A stretch of 64,000 nt of DNA from Verrucomicrobiota bacterium (GTDB lineage Bacteria > Verrucomicrobiota > Verrucomicrobiia > Limisphaerales > JADLHS01): positions 36,156 through 100,155 of the forward strand of contig JAKQDQ010000122.1 of assembly GCA_029573725.1 (NCBI GenBank), written 5' to 3'. Shown here piece by piece: positions 8,109 to 16,577 of the stretch (positions are counted from its first letter, which is position 1; every line of letters starts with the position of its first letter). A program made the position numbers and the translations under genes. The notes under the pieces are model-generated. The model saw only the letters and a list, made by a program, of their open reading frames with translations, was not told the DNA's origin and did not search any database.

Positions 8109-9296
8109 ATGACGACAAAAAAAATTCTGCTGGTGGACGACGATCCGTTGGTGCTGGAATTGTACCGGAAAACCCTGGTGAACGGAGGGTACCGCGTGGA
8201 CACGGCCACGGATGGATTGCTGGCAATCAAACGGCTGGGCGAGGAGGCTCCCGATCTGATCATTTTGGACCTGATGATGCCCCGGCTTTCAGGCGCAGAC
8301 GTGCTGAAGTTCATTCGAGGCAAACCGGCCCTGGCCCGGATTCCGGTTGCCGTTTGGACGAATGCGTTCATGAGCGAGCAGGCGCGGGAGGTCAATGCGC
8401 TTGGGATCAGCCGCGCGATCGTGAAGGGGGATTATACGCCCGCCAAAATACTCCAATTGGCCGCGGAAATGTTGCGGGAACCATCCGCGCCCGGGCCGGC
8501 CACCTCCGCCACCCCACCGCGGGCGGAAACGTCCCCTGCCGGACGTCCTTCCGATGCCGAAACATTTCGCGTCAATTTCCTCGAAAAACTTGTCGCCGAA
8601 AACGCAACCTTGCGCGCGTTGGCGGAGGAATTTGGGCGCGACGCCGCGCTCGCCGCGCGCACCGGCAGCTTGAGCGATCTGGCCGGGCGGGTGCATCGGC
8701 TGGGCGGTTCGGCCGGACTGGCCGGTTTGCCCTGTCTCGCGCGGTTGAGCAGCGCCCTCGAAGCCTTGTTGCTGGAACTCCTTGAGAAACCACAGCTCAT
8801 CAACGTCTCCACCACCCGCACCGTTACCGCCGCGGTGGGCTTGCTGGGGCGATTGATCCGGCACGCCGCGGAGCACCGCGCCATCCCCACCCGGCTGGGG
8901 ATGGTGTTGACCGTGGATGACGACCCCACGGCCAACGAAGTCGTACTGGCGGCGTTGCGCCGGGCAGACATCACCGGCGAGGCGGTGACCCAGCCCGCGG
9001 CCGCCCTGCACTTGATGGCACAGCAACCCTTTGATCTTGCCTTGCTGGATGTCGAATTGCCGCAATTGAACGGCTTTGAGTTGTGTCGCAAATTGCGCGA
9101 ACTGCCCGGCCGGGCGAACCTGCCCGTGGTCTATATCACGTCCTATGTGGATTTTGAATCCCGCGCCAAGGCGGCCGGGACCACGGACAGTGACTGGATT
9201 GTCAAGCCGATCCTCCCCATTGAACTGGCGGTGAAAGCGCTGACGCATTTGATCCAGATGCGCTGCCCCGACGACAGCACTCCGTCTGAGGCTTGA
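8109..9296 (+). CDS. REC-HPt-REC phosphorelay protein, 395 aa
   Basis: Receiver 1 (about 1-122) has LLVDDDPL, phospho-acceptor D54 in LIILDLMMP, and K107 in place of the usual switch lysine. A Pro/Ala linker leads to a histidine phosphotransfer domain (about 150-255) with LAGRVHRLGGSAG (H196). Receiver 2 (about 262-390) has VLTVDDDPT, D314 in LALLDVELP and K366 in IVKP. There is no DNA-binding or enzymatic output domain. Starts at ATG 8109, 4 bp after the kinase stop; an open frame reaching back to 7995 is a shadow of the kinase. Likely phosphate path: kinase H174, a receiver here, H196, then the other receiver. Confidence 0.9.
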   Translation: MTTKKILLVDDDPLVLELYRKTLVNGGYRVDTATDGLLAIKRLGEEAPDLIILDLMMPRLSGADVLKFIRGKPALARIPVAVWTNAFMSEQAREVNALGISRAIVKGDYTPAKILQLAAEMLREPSAPGPATSATPPRAETSPAGRPSDAETFRVNFLEKLVAENATLRALAEEFGRDAALAARTGSLSDLAGRVHRLGGSAGLAGLPCLARLSSALEALLLELLEKPQLINVSTTRTVTAAVGLLGRLIRHAAEHRAIPTRLGMVLTVDDDPTANEVVLAALRRADITGEAVTQPAAALHLMAQQPFDLALLDVELPQLNGFELCRKLRELPGRANLPVVYITSYVDFESRAKAAGTTDSDWIVKPILPIELAVKALTHLIQMRCPDDSTPSEA

Positions 9297-10054
9297 AGTC
9301 CCGGGCGTTCCGGCCCGGTTTGCTTTGCCTTTCTCGACCGGGGCGGGCAAACTTTTCCCGCTTGATCGGGCTCGTACTTTTAGCGGGTTTGGGTGGATTG
9401 GCTGCCGGGACGATTCACGTCTGGAGTGGTCCGGATCACCTTGCGGCGATCGGGCCGCTGGCAGTTCAGCGGCCCCAACGGGCGTGGGGGCCGGGGGTTC
9501 GCTGGGGCTTGGGGCACTCGGCCGGCGTGGCGGTCATCGGCGGGTTGTCGCTCTGGTTGCGCGACCTCATTCCCGTCGAACGGCTGTCCATCTGGGGCGA
9601 GCGGCTGGTGGGCGTCATGCTGATCGGCATTGGGTTGTGGGCATTGCGCCTCGCCCTGAAAAACCATCTGCACACTCACGAACACCAGCATGACGGGGAA
9701 ACGCATGTCCACTTGCATTCGCATGCGCCCGGCGCCGGCCACTCCGTGGAGGCGGATCACTTGCATGCCCACGCCGCGTTCGGCATCGGCACGCTGCACG
9801 GGTTGGCGGGCAGTTCGCATTTTCTCGGGGTGCTTCCGGCGCTCGCGTTCCAAACCCGGTTGGAGGCGGTGATGTATCTGGTCGGGTTTGGCGCCGGCAC
9901 CGTGCTGGCGATGGGGTTGTTCTCCTGGGGCGTCGGGTGGCTGACGACCCGCTTCGGTGGCACGGCGCTGAAAGCGTATCGCAGCCTGATGGGCACGGCA
10001 GCGGTCGTGGCGGTGGGCGTGGGGCTGTTCTGGTTGGCGACCAGTTGGGGGTGA
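9293..10054 (+). CDS. Nickel/cobalt transporter-like membrane protein (NicO/UreH type), 253 aa
   Basis: About six membrane helices. The first carries IHVWSGPDHLAAI, the H-x4/5-DH metal-binding motif of nickel/cobalt permeases; the second has WGLGHSAGVAVIGG. A histidine-rich loop (about 122-165, containing HLHTHEHQHDGETHVHLHSH) connects the halves, and GTLHGLAGSSHFLG repeats the metal-site helix in the second half. This fits the HupE/UreH/NicO class of divalent metal transporters; import or export cannot be told from sequence. It starts at TTG 9293, overlapping the TGA of the preceding gene, so it is translationally coupled to the phosphorelay gene. No urease or hydrogenase gene is near. Confidence 0.78.
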   Translation: MKSRAFRPGLLCLSRPGRANFSRLIGLVLLAGLGGLAAGTIHVWSGPDHLAAIGPLAVQRPQRAWGPGVRWGLGHSAGVAVIGGLSLWLRDLIPVERLSIWGERLVGVMLIGIGLWALRLALKNHLHTHEHQHDGETHVHLHSHAPGAGHSVEADHLHAHAAFGIGTLHGLAGSSHFLGVLPALAFQTRLEAVMYLVGFGAGTVLAMGLFSWGVGWLTTRFGGTALKAYRSLMGTAAVVAVGVGLFWLATSWG

Positions 10055-10138
10055 GGCGCGGAGGGGGCGGGTTTTTCGGCCGTTCAGCCAAACTTTGTTT
10101 CAACTTGCCAGAACCGGAGGTTTTTTCCATGCTCGGTC

Positions 10139-11698
10139 ATGGCAGCGCAACCGCGAAACCTCGACTCCCAATTCTACCAAAATGCGGATGATTTCTTCCT
10201 GTCCCAGGGGCACACGGGGTTGACCTTTGACGATCTCACCCTGGCGACCCTGTATTCGGAAATTTTGCCCCGGGACACGGATCTGAAGACGCAGCTCGCC
10301 GAATCGCTGCAGTTGCACGTGCCCATCATCTCCGCGGACATGGATACCGTCACCGAATCGCGCATGGCCACGGCCATGGCGTTGAACGGCGGCATGGGCC
10401 TGATTCACTACAACATGACCGAACGCCAGCAGCTCTCCGAGCTCAGCCGGGTCAAATACCACGTGCCCGGCATGATCCCCGACCCCATCAAGGTTGCGCC
10501 GGATCAATTCGTCGGCGACGTGGTGCAGATGGTGGATGAACGCAAATTCGGGTTCAGCACCTTCCCCGTGGTGAATGAGAAGGGGGTGCTGGTCGGACTG
10601 TTGTCGGGGCATGTGGTCAAGCCGCGTTACGCGAAGCGCAAGGTGGCGGAAGCGATGACGCCCCGTTCCCAGGTCCAGACCATCAACAAGAAGGAGCTGG
10701 GCAAGGATCCGATCGCGCGGGCGGACAAGTTTTTCACCGAGCGGCCGGGACTGCACAAATTGCTGGTGGTGGACGACAACGACCAGTTGCACGGCCTGTT
10801 CACCATGAACGACATCGAGCGGATCACCCAGGAAAAAAAGGCGCAGTTCCGTCCGGCGCGCGACGCGCAATTCCGGCTGGTCTGCGGCGCGGCGGTGAGC
10901 GCCACCCGCAATGCGTTTGGCGAACTGGACCGGGACCGGATTGCGGCGCACGTGGGGAGCCTGGTGGAACGCGGAGTGGATGCGGTGGCCGTTTCCACGG
11001 CACACGGGCACAGCAGGGGGGTGGGGGAGACGGTGAAATTTTTGCGGTCAGAGTTCAAGCAGCTGCCCATCATCGCCGGAAACGTGACCAGCGGAGCGGG
11101 TGTGGAATACCTGGCCGAGTGCGGCGCCAACGCCATCAAGGTCGGGCAGGGACCGGGGTCCATCTGCACCACGCGCATTGTCGCCGGCGTCGGAATTCCA
11201 CAGATGACTGCGCTGTACGTTGCGTCACGGGCGGCCGCCCGCAAGGGGGTGGCGATCCTTGCCGATGGCGGCATCACCAAGAGCGGGGATTTGGTCAAAG
11301 CGCTGACCCTGGCGGATGCGGTGATCTGCGGCGGGATTTTGGCGGGATGCCGGGAGGCTCCGGGTGAAGTCATGGAGATCAGCGGCAAGATTTACAAACA
11401 ATACCGCGGCATGGGCAGCCTTGCCGCAATGCGCGCCGGTTCGGCCGCGCGCTACGGCCACGACAAAAATCCCACCCAGAAAGTCGCGGCGGAGGGCATT
11501 GAAGCCCTCAAGGAGGTGGTGGGGTCGGTGGACCGGGTGTTGAGCCAGCTCGTCGGTGGAATCCAATCCGGCATGGGCTATGTCGGCGCGGCGAATTTGC
11601 AACAGTTGCGTGCCCGGGCCCGCTTCATCCGGGTGAGCCCCGCCGGCATGAAGGAGGCGGCCCCGCATGATGTGGTGGAGTTGAAAACGGGAAGCTGA
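10139..11698 (+). CDS. guaB: IMP dehydrogenase, 519 aa
   Basis: Catalyses IMP + NAD to XMP, the committed step of GMP synthesis in the cytosol. The TIM-barrel opens with GLTFDDLTL; two CBS domains lie at about 120-235; the barrel resumes with [13 protein letters not shown] and the active-site loop GPGSICTTR (catalytic C343), then ILADGGI and the flap region YRGMGSL. Length is about 30 residues over the usual 490, mostly from an N-terminal extension. The CBS portion has a longer insert than usual ([19 protein letters not shown]). ATG at 10139. Followed by the convergent methyltransferase operon with 56 bp between stops. Confidence 0.95.
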   Translation: MAAQPRNLDSQFYQNADDFFLSQGHTGLTFDDLTLATLYSEILPRDTDLKTQLAESLQLHVPIISADMDTVTESRMATAMALNGGMGLIHYNMTERQQLSELSRVKYHVPGMIPDPIKVAPDQFVGDVVQMVDERKFGFSTFPVVNEKGVLVGLLSGHVVKPRYAKRKVAEAMTPRSQVQTINKKELGKDPIARADKFFTERPGLHKLLVVDDNDQLHGLFTMNDIERITQEKKAQFRPARDAQFRLVCGAAVSATRNAFGELDRDRIAAHVGSLVERGVDAVAVSTAHGHSRGVGETVKFLRSEFKQLPIIAGNVTSGAGVEYLAECGANAIKVGQGPGSICTTRIVAGVGIPQMTALYVASRAAARKGVAILADGGITKSGDLVKALTLADAVICGGILAGCREAPGEVMEISGKIYKQYRGMGSLAAMRAGSAARYGHDKNPTQKVAAEGIEALKEVVGSVDRVLSQLVGGIQSGMGYVGAANLQQLRARARFIRVSPAGMKEAAPHDVVELKTGS

Positions 11699-11754
11699 AC
11701 GGCGGATTGTCGTGGCGCCGGGAGCCCGGCCGGTGGGACGGCGGGACGTCACGT

Positions 11755-12426
11755 TCACCGGGGCGACGGCACGTCAACGGGACTGTGGCTGGAGCGTTGC
11801 CACCAGTCGCTCCGCAGCAATTGCCACTCAGTTTCCTTCCGGTGAACGAGGTGGAACCCGGCTGCCTGCAGAAATGGATCGGGATTGGTCAGGCTCCGTG
11901 CCGGCAATCGGGTGGTGACACGGAAAAATTGGTAGAGCCCCCATAAGATCAACCGGCTGCGCAAACGCTTCCAGCCGGAGGCGGCCAGTTGAAAATCAGC
12001 CACAAGCCAGTTGGCCGCCGGCCGGGCGGCCCGGGCGATTTTGCGAATCAGCGGAGGTAGCTGCTCGCGTCGGAAACAGTCCAGGAAGAAATGAGTGACG
12101 ACCAGGTCGTAGCGGGATTCGGGCGGCAGCCAGTTTTCCAGGTCGGCATGAACGAAATGGACGCGCGCCCTGAACGCGCTCAAATGGCGGCCCTGCCGGC
12201 GGGCCCGGTCGAGCATCGCCGCGCTCCCATCCACACAAGTGAGGCGGGCGGCAGGAAAGCGCTGACCATATTCAAGCAGACTGCGCCCCGGTCCTTCACC
12301 GAGCAGCAGCACGTGCTCGGCGGCCGGGAGGGCCTCAAGAAACGCAACCCGGCAGCGGTGCATTTTCTTTCCGGCGCACACGGATTCCAGCGTTTGATAA
12401 AATGGCGCCAGCCGGTTGAAGTTCAT
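11755..12426 (-). CDS. Class I SAM-dependent methyltransferase, 223 aa
   Basis: Rossmann-fold methyltransferase: motif I is HVLLLGEGPGRSLLEY, motif II LTCVDGSAAMLDRARRQG, then VHFVHADLENW and YDLVVTHFFLDCF. It resembles the small UbiE-like methyltransferases; the substrate is unknown. Start at ATG 12426, whose codon overlaps the stop of the upstream membrane protein (12423-12425), so the pair is translationally coupled. The frame remains open to 12459 but that part lies inside the upstream gene. Confidence 0.8.
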   Translation of the reverse strand: MNFNRLAPFYQTLESVCAGKKMHRCRVAFLEALPAAEHVLLLGEGPGRSLLEYGQRFPAARLTCVDGSAAMLDRARRQGRHLSAFRARVHFVHADLENWLPPESRYDLVVTHFFLDCFRREQLPPLIRKIARAARPAANWLVADFQLAASGWKRLRSRLILWGLYQFFRVTTRLPARSLTNPDPFLQAAGFHLVHRKETEWQLLRSDWWQRSSHSPVDVPSPR

Positions 12427-12803
12427 GCGGCCGGCGCCGGCCGATAAGCGTAACGCCACCAGAGGCCGGCAAGAAGTCCGCCGGTGCCGTAGGCCAGTAC
12501 ATCCCCCAGGTCGGCCGTGCTGTGCGTCCAGAGCAGCGGCGCCAGCCCCTCAAACCAAACCGACCACAAGAGCACGTGCATCAGGATTTCCCCCGGTTGC
12601 GGCGGTTTTTCCCGCGGCCGCAATTTGCACCCGCTTTGCACCCGCAAGACCAGTGGCAGGGCGCAGGGAATCAGCCAGAGATCATTGAAGTACGAATGGA
12701 AAAATCCCGTGTGCCAATGGGATTTCAGAATCCAGCGATTCAGCGCGTACGCGCCGCATCCCAGCAGGAAGAGCGGATCGGTCAGGTAACGGAAAGACCG
12801 CAT
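12423..12803 (-). CDS. Small integral membrane protein, 126 aa, unknown function
   Basis: Four predicted membrane segments with conserved-looking polar landmarks: FHSYFNDLWLIPCALPLVLR, PGEILMHVLLWSVWFEGLAP, and DLGDVLAYGTGGLLAGLWW. The pattern (ND-L-xx-P, then a glutamate helix, then D-x-x-DVLAY-xxG) resembles a family of short membrane proteins seen in Bacteroidota and Verrucomicrobiota without firm function. It lies between a 24-codon hydrophobic ORF, which ends 1 bp upstream, and a methyltransferase that overlaps its stop, so all three look like one operon. Confidence 0.7.
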   Translation of the reverse strand: MRSFRYLTDPLFLLGCGAYALNRWILKSHWHTGFFHSYFNDLWLIPCALPLVLRVQSGCKLRPREKPPQPGEILMHVLLWSVWFEGLAPLLWTHSTADLGDVLAYGTGGLLAGLWWRYAYRPAPAA

Positions 12804-12804
12804 T

Positions 12805-12879
12805 TCAAAGCGCGTAAATGGTGACGGCGAAGGCGACCGCGATGGCGAGTTTCAACAGGATGATTTTGAACATGGACAT
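12805..12879 (-). CDS. Hydrophobic micro-ORF, 24 aa
   Basis: Read on the minus strand, ATG at 12879 opens 24 codons ending in TGA at 12805. The product starts MSMFKIILLKLAIAVAF and is a single hydrophobic helix with two lysines near its N-terminus. The stop is 1 bp before the ATG of the 126-residue membrane protein, a spacing typical of translational coupling. It may be a small membrane protein or a leader that tunes translation of the next gene. A second in-frame ATG is at 12873. Confidence 0.4.
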   Translation of the reverse strand: MSMFKIILLKLAIAVAFAVTIYAL

Positions 12880-13135
12880 AAAATTGAATCAGAGGTGGAG
12901 CGTGGAAAGGCGGGTGACCGGGGAGACTCCAGGCGGCGGGAAAGCGCACGCCGGGAGGGCGGTTCTCCGGGCGCAAGTTGCCGTGCTGAACTTTGAACCA
13001 GCCTGGCTTGACAACCGTGACGCAAAGAGATGATGGCCATTTTGCCGCGGTTCCCGGTTGTTGTGCGGGACAGGCAACCGGCGATGCCGCAGGTCAACAG
13101 TGGGAAATTTCCAGAGCGCTTGTCGAGGCAAAATC

Positions 13136-14260
13136 TCAAAATGCGCGTGGCGCGCTGAGCCACTGCTGGATCATGGCCTGGACAGCTTCGTCACAACCCC
13201 GCTCGGCTTCCGGTCCGGCAATGTTGGTGGCGGCGATGACGGCAAAATGCTTTTTGGGGGCAAGCCACATGACCACGAACCAAAATGTGTTGGACCCCTG
13301 GTGCGTGAGCGCCACTCCGCCCGCCCAAGTCCGGCGGGCCACCCCCCAGCCCGCAGCGTAATCGCCGCCCGTCGGCGGCGTATGTAGTCGTTTGAAGGTA
13401 TGTGATGACAGAATGCCGCCACCATTTTCACCGTCGAGATGCGCGATGACGAACCGGGCCAAATCATCAAGGGAACAATGAACGGTGCCCGCGGGCCCCA
13501 GCGCAGGTGGATTGTCCTCCTGGCTGGGGTGGACGCCATCGGCATTGCGCAAATGTCCCCAAGGTTGACTCACCTGACCCACGGTCTCTGGCGGGCCAAA
13601 ACCTGCCGTGTCCAGGTGCAGCGGGCGGAATAGTTTTTCGGTGATGAGTTGTTCCCAGGACTGGCCCGTCAACTTTTCCAGCATGGCTCCGGCGACCACG
13701 TAACCCTGGTTGGAATAAATCATTTTCGTTCCGGGGGCCGCCTCGGGTTTCTGCTGCAGGACCGCCCGAAGAAAGTCCCGGCGCTGTTGGGGGAGTGGCT
13801 GGCGCGACGTGCGGAGTGCCGCCCAAGCCGCCGCCGGTGGCCGGGTGGAGAGGCCGGCGCGATGTTGCAGTAATTGTTCGATGGTGACGGGTTCGTACGC
13901 TGCGTTGATTTGGCCGCGAAGCTCGGGAAAAATTTCCGCAATGGTGCTGTCCCAGCGTAAAGTGCCTTGCTCAACAAACATCGCTACCAGCGTGGCCGTC
14001 ATGGATTTTGTGCAGGAGCCGATGTGGAAAAGATCCTGCGTTGTGATTGGCGACGGATCGTCAATTTTGCGGAGGCCCACTGCGGTGCGGTCGCAAATCA
14101 GACCATCCTTGACGACTACTGTGGCCAGCGCCGGCAGATGGCGGGCGGCGCGGATTTTGAGCAAAGCCGCCTCGGAAGAATTCGTTGTGGTTGGTTGCGC
14201 CGGGGCGATCGGAAGACTCCATCCCCAAAGACTCAGGAGCAGGACGATCACGCGCAGCAT
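13136..14260 (-). CDS. Secreted serine hydrolase (class C beta-lactamase / DD-peptidase fold), 374 aa
   Basis: A signal peptide (about 1-21, ending APAQ) is followed by a beta-lactamase-like domain (PF00144). The catalytic triad motifs are all visible: S82-x-x-K85 in HIGSCTKSM, Y182-S-N184 in MIYSNQGYVVAG, and H320-Q-G in LTHQGSNT, which replaces KTG. The family includes esterases, D-aminopeptidases and penicillin-binding-like enzymes, so the substrate is open; HxG in place of KTG argues against a classical beta-lactamase. Start at ATG 14260; upstream in-frame sequence lacks coding character. It is divergent from the phosphatase gene at 14496. Confidence 0.85.
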   Translation of the reverse strand: MLRVIVLLLSLWGWSLPIAPAQPTTTNSSEAALLKIRAARHLPALATVVVKDGLICDRTAVGLRKIDDPSPITTQDLFHIGSCTKSMTATLVAMFVEQGTLRWDSTIAEIFPELRGQINAAYEPVTIEQLLQHRAGLSTRPPAAAWAALRTSRQPLPQQRRDFLRAVLQQKPEAAPGTKMIYSNQGYVVAGAMLEKLTGQSWEQLITEKLFRPLHLDTAGFGPPETVGQVSQPWGHLRNADGVHPSQEDNPPALGPAGTVHCSLDDLARFVIAHLDGENGGGILSSHTFKRLHTPPTGGDYAAGWGVARRTWAGGVALTHQGSNTFWFVVMWLAPKKHFAVIAATNIAGPEAERGCDEAVQAMIQQWLSAPRAF

Positions 14261-14495
14261 GTCCGCAACATAGGGATCTAAGGAGCTGGCGACAACTTTT
14301 CCTGCGAGTCTTGTGGCGCTCCTGCTGGAGCGGCTGGCAGGCGGTGGCCTGAGCACCGGGCGCCCGCTGGCTGTCGCGGGAGTGATGGTGGCAACGGATT
14401 TTCCGCAAGCGGATGTTTTTTGGCAAGGTTGCGAAAATTGCGTCGGGATGACGGGAAGTTTTGACATTGCGCCCCGGCATCGAGAAACTGCCCGT

Positions 14496-15695
14496 ATGCG
14501 ACTCACCCATTTGATTTCGCTAATTGCCGGACTCGCTGCGGTCTCCGTTCCAGGACGCAGCATCGGCGCGCCTTTCGATCCGCCTGCGTTGTACCTGCAA
14601 TGGCAACGCGATCCCACCACGACCATGACGATTCACTGGCACACGGTGGGCGAAGCCAAATCCGGGCTCCTGCATCGGCCCGTGGGCGGTGCGGCCTGGC
14701 AGGCCGCTGCGGGCACGGCGCAACCGTTCGTTGGTACCGACCGCTGGGTGCATACGGTGGAACTGACGCAGTTGCGACCGGCCACGGATTACGAGTTTTG
14801 CTTCAGCCCGGGGGAGAAGGTTTTCAAATTCCGGACGATGCCGCAGGATTTGAGGCAGCCGGTGCGTTTTGTTACCGGCGGCGATGTTTATCACGAATAC
14901 AAATGGATGGACCTGATGTACGGCCTGGCGGGGCGTCTCGATCCGGCATTTGTCGTGTTGGGCGGTGATCTGGCCTACGCGCATGGCGGGACGAATGAGG
15001 AACGGATTACGCGCTGGTTCGATTATTTCGCGGCCTGGAAAACCAACGCCATTGCGCCGGACGGCCGCATCATTCCGATGCTGGTCACGATTGGCAACCA
15101 TGAGGTCAAGGGATCGGCCGGCCAGCCCCCAGAAAACGCCCGTAGCTTTTACACCTTGTTCGCCGCGCCCGGGGCGCAGGGGTATGCGTGTCTCGATTTC
15201 GGCAAGTATCTCAGCCTGGTGTTGCTCGACTCGAATCATACGCATCCCATCGTTGGGGCGCAGACCGACTGGTTGAAGGGGCAGCTCGCGGCGCGCACCT
15301 CGATTCCGCATGTCATTCCGTTTTATCACACCCCCGCTTATCCGGGATACCGGAGCGAGACGGGCAGTCATGCCGAACAGATCCGGGCCAACTGGTGTCC
15401 GCTCTTTGATCAGTATGGCGTCAAGCTGGTGTTTGAGAATCACGACCACTGCTTCAAACGCACCCACCCGATTCGTGGTGGAAACCTTGATCCGACCGGT
15501 ACAGTCTATCTGGGCGATGGGGCGTGGGGCGTGAATTTGCGCACCCCCGATCCCGGCAAACCGAAATGGTACATTGCGCAAAGCGGACCAATCCGGCATC
15601 TCTACCTCGTGACCCTTTATCCCGAGGCGCGCCATGTGCTGGCCTTCAACGAAGCGGGCCAGATTTTTGACGAAGTGTATCAGCAGCTCGACTGA
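14496..15695 (+). CDS. Purple acid phosphatase-like metallophosphoesterase, secreted, 399 aa
   Basis: A signal peptide (about 1-24) precedes a fibronectin-like N-terminal domain (about 28-120) and a calcineurin-like phosphoesterase domain. The five metal motifs can be read: GGD130, GGD158-LAY161, GN201-H202-E, FYH278 and NH316-D-H318. The last normally reads GHxH, so Gly is replaced by Asn here, which is tolerated in bacterial members. Members hydrolyse phosphomonoesters with a dinuclear metal centre, outside the cytosol. Start at ATG 14496. Confidence 0.87.
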   Translation: MRLTHLISLIAGLAAVSVPGRSIGAPFDPPALYLQWQRDPTTTMTIHWHTVGEAKSGLLHRPVGGAAWQAAAGTAQPFVGTDRWVHTVELTQLRPATDYEFCFSPGEKVFKFRTMPQDLRQPVRFVTGGDVYHEYKWMDLMYGLAGRLDPAFVVLGGDLAYAHGGTNEERITRWFDYFAAWKTNAIAPDGRIIPMLVTIGNHEVKGSAGQPPENARSFYTLFAAPGAQGYACLDFGKYLSLVLLDSNHTHPIVGAQTDWLKGQLAARTSIPHVIPFYHTPAYPGYRSETGSHAEQIRANWCPLFDQYGVKLVFENHDHCFKRTHPIRGGNLDPTGTVYLGDGAWGVNLRTPDPGKPKWYIAQSGPIRHLYLVTLYPEARHVLAFNEAGQIFDEVYQQLD

Positions 15696-15797
15696 CCGCC
15701 GGCGTTCGCGCTGGTCGCTCGTCGGCCAGCGGACGTTCGGCAGCGCGCGCAGGGCGGGCAGGGTCAAGTCCGATCAGGCCCATAACCACCTGAGGTC

Positions 15798-16468
15798 ATG
15801 CGCGGTTTTGGCTTATATGCTGGTTGGGTCTGCGGGCTTTTGCTCCCCGCGGCTTCGGCCTTTGCGCACCGGCCCTACGAACGCGTGGCGGGATCTTTCG
15901 AGCGCAGCGACGGCGTCTCAATTGCCATCGCGCGTCATTACGTTGATGGCATCATGGGGAGGGATCCGGTCTCGATTCAGTTTCGCCTGCCGAACGGGCG
16001 GGAGATTGTTCGCACCCCGCACACCGGGGATGCCGTTGTGCGGCCGATCACCGGAGGGGTTGAGATTTATATCAATTCCACGGCAACTGGCTGCCTGTCG
16101 CCGGGCGTGTGGAGGTGTTCGACGGGTACACGTTGAGGGCGATTACCGCGGGCCGGAGAGGCCGTTCCGCTGTGGTTCATTTCACGGACTACTGGCTGCG
16201 TTACTTGATCTTTAGCGCGGGTTGGCTCCTGGGGATCAGTCTGCAGATTTCCACCCGCGGCGTCCCCGCTGCCGGCTGGCGGAGAATGTTGCGCGCCGCA
16301 GGCGCGGTCGCCATCGGCATTCTGAATTTCATTTTGCTCTACGATTTGATGGTTTTTGAACCCATCTCGCCGCTGGTTGTGGCTGCCGTCTGCGCCGCTG
16401 TCTTGTGGGTGGTGGCACGGTACTGGAAAAAGTGGCGTCGTCATGGAGCCGGGCATCCGGAGATTTGA
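15798..16468 (+). pseudogene. Frameshifted exported membrane protein (two frames of one gene)
   Basis: Frame one (ATG 15798 to TGA 16136) encodes a signal peptide ending ASAFA and a beta-rich domain up to GGVEIYIN. It then turns into a low-quality tail. Frame two is open across the junction and reads HGNWLPVAGRVEVFDGYTL, followed by three hydrophobic segments to a stop at 16468. Joining the frames at about 16075-16080, where one extra T would give AAT TTC CAC GGC AAC, yields a smooth protein of about 223 residues with a C-terminal membrane bundle. Either a recent inactivating deletion or a sequencing/assembly error. Family not recognised. Confidence 0.7.
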
Positions 16469-16577
16469 GCGCCGGCAGTGCGGGGCCGGGAGATCGTCCG
16501 CCTTCGCATGGTTTATTCTGATGCCCCATCAAGATTTTCAATTTCTCCTTTGTTTTGTGCTGGAATAGCCTCTCCGC

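Noticed and set aside
12852..13163. Minus-strand open frame, 103 codons, between the micro-ORF and the serine hydrolase
   Set aside because: Arg/Ser/Pro-rich translation, no start signal, overlaps the micro-ORF.
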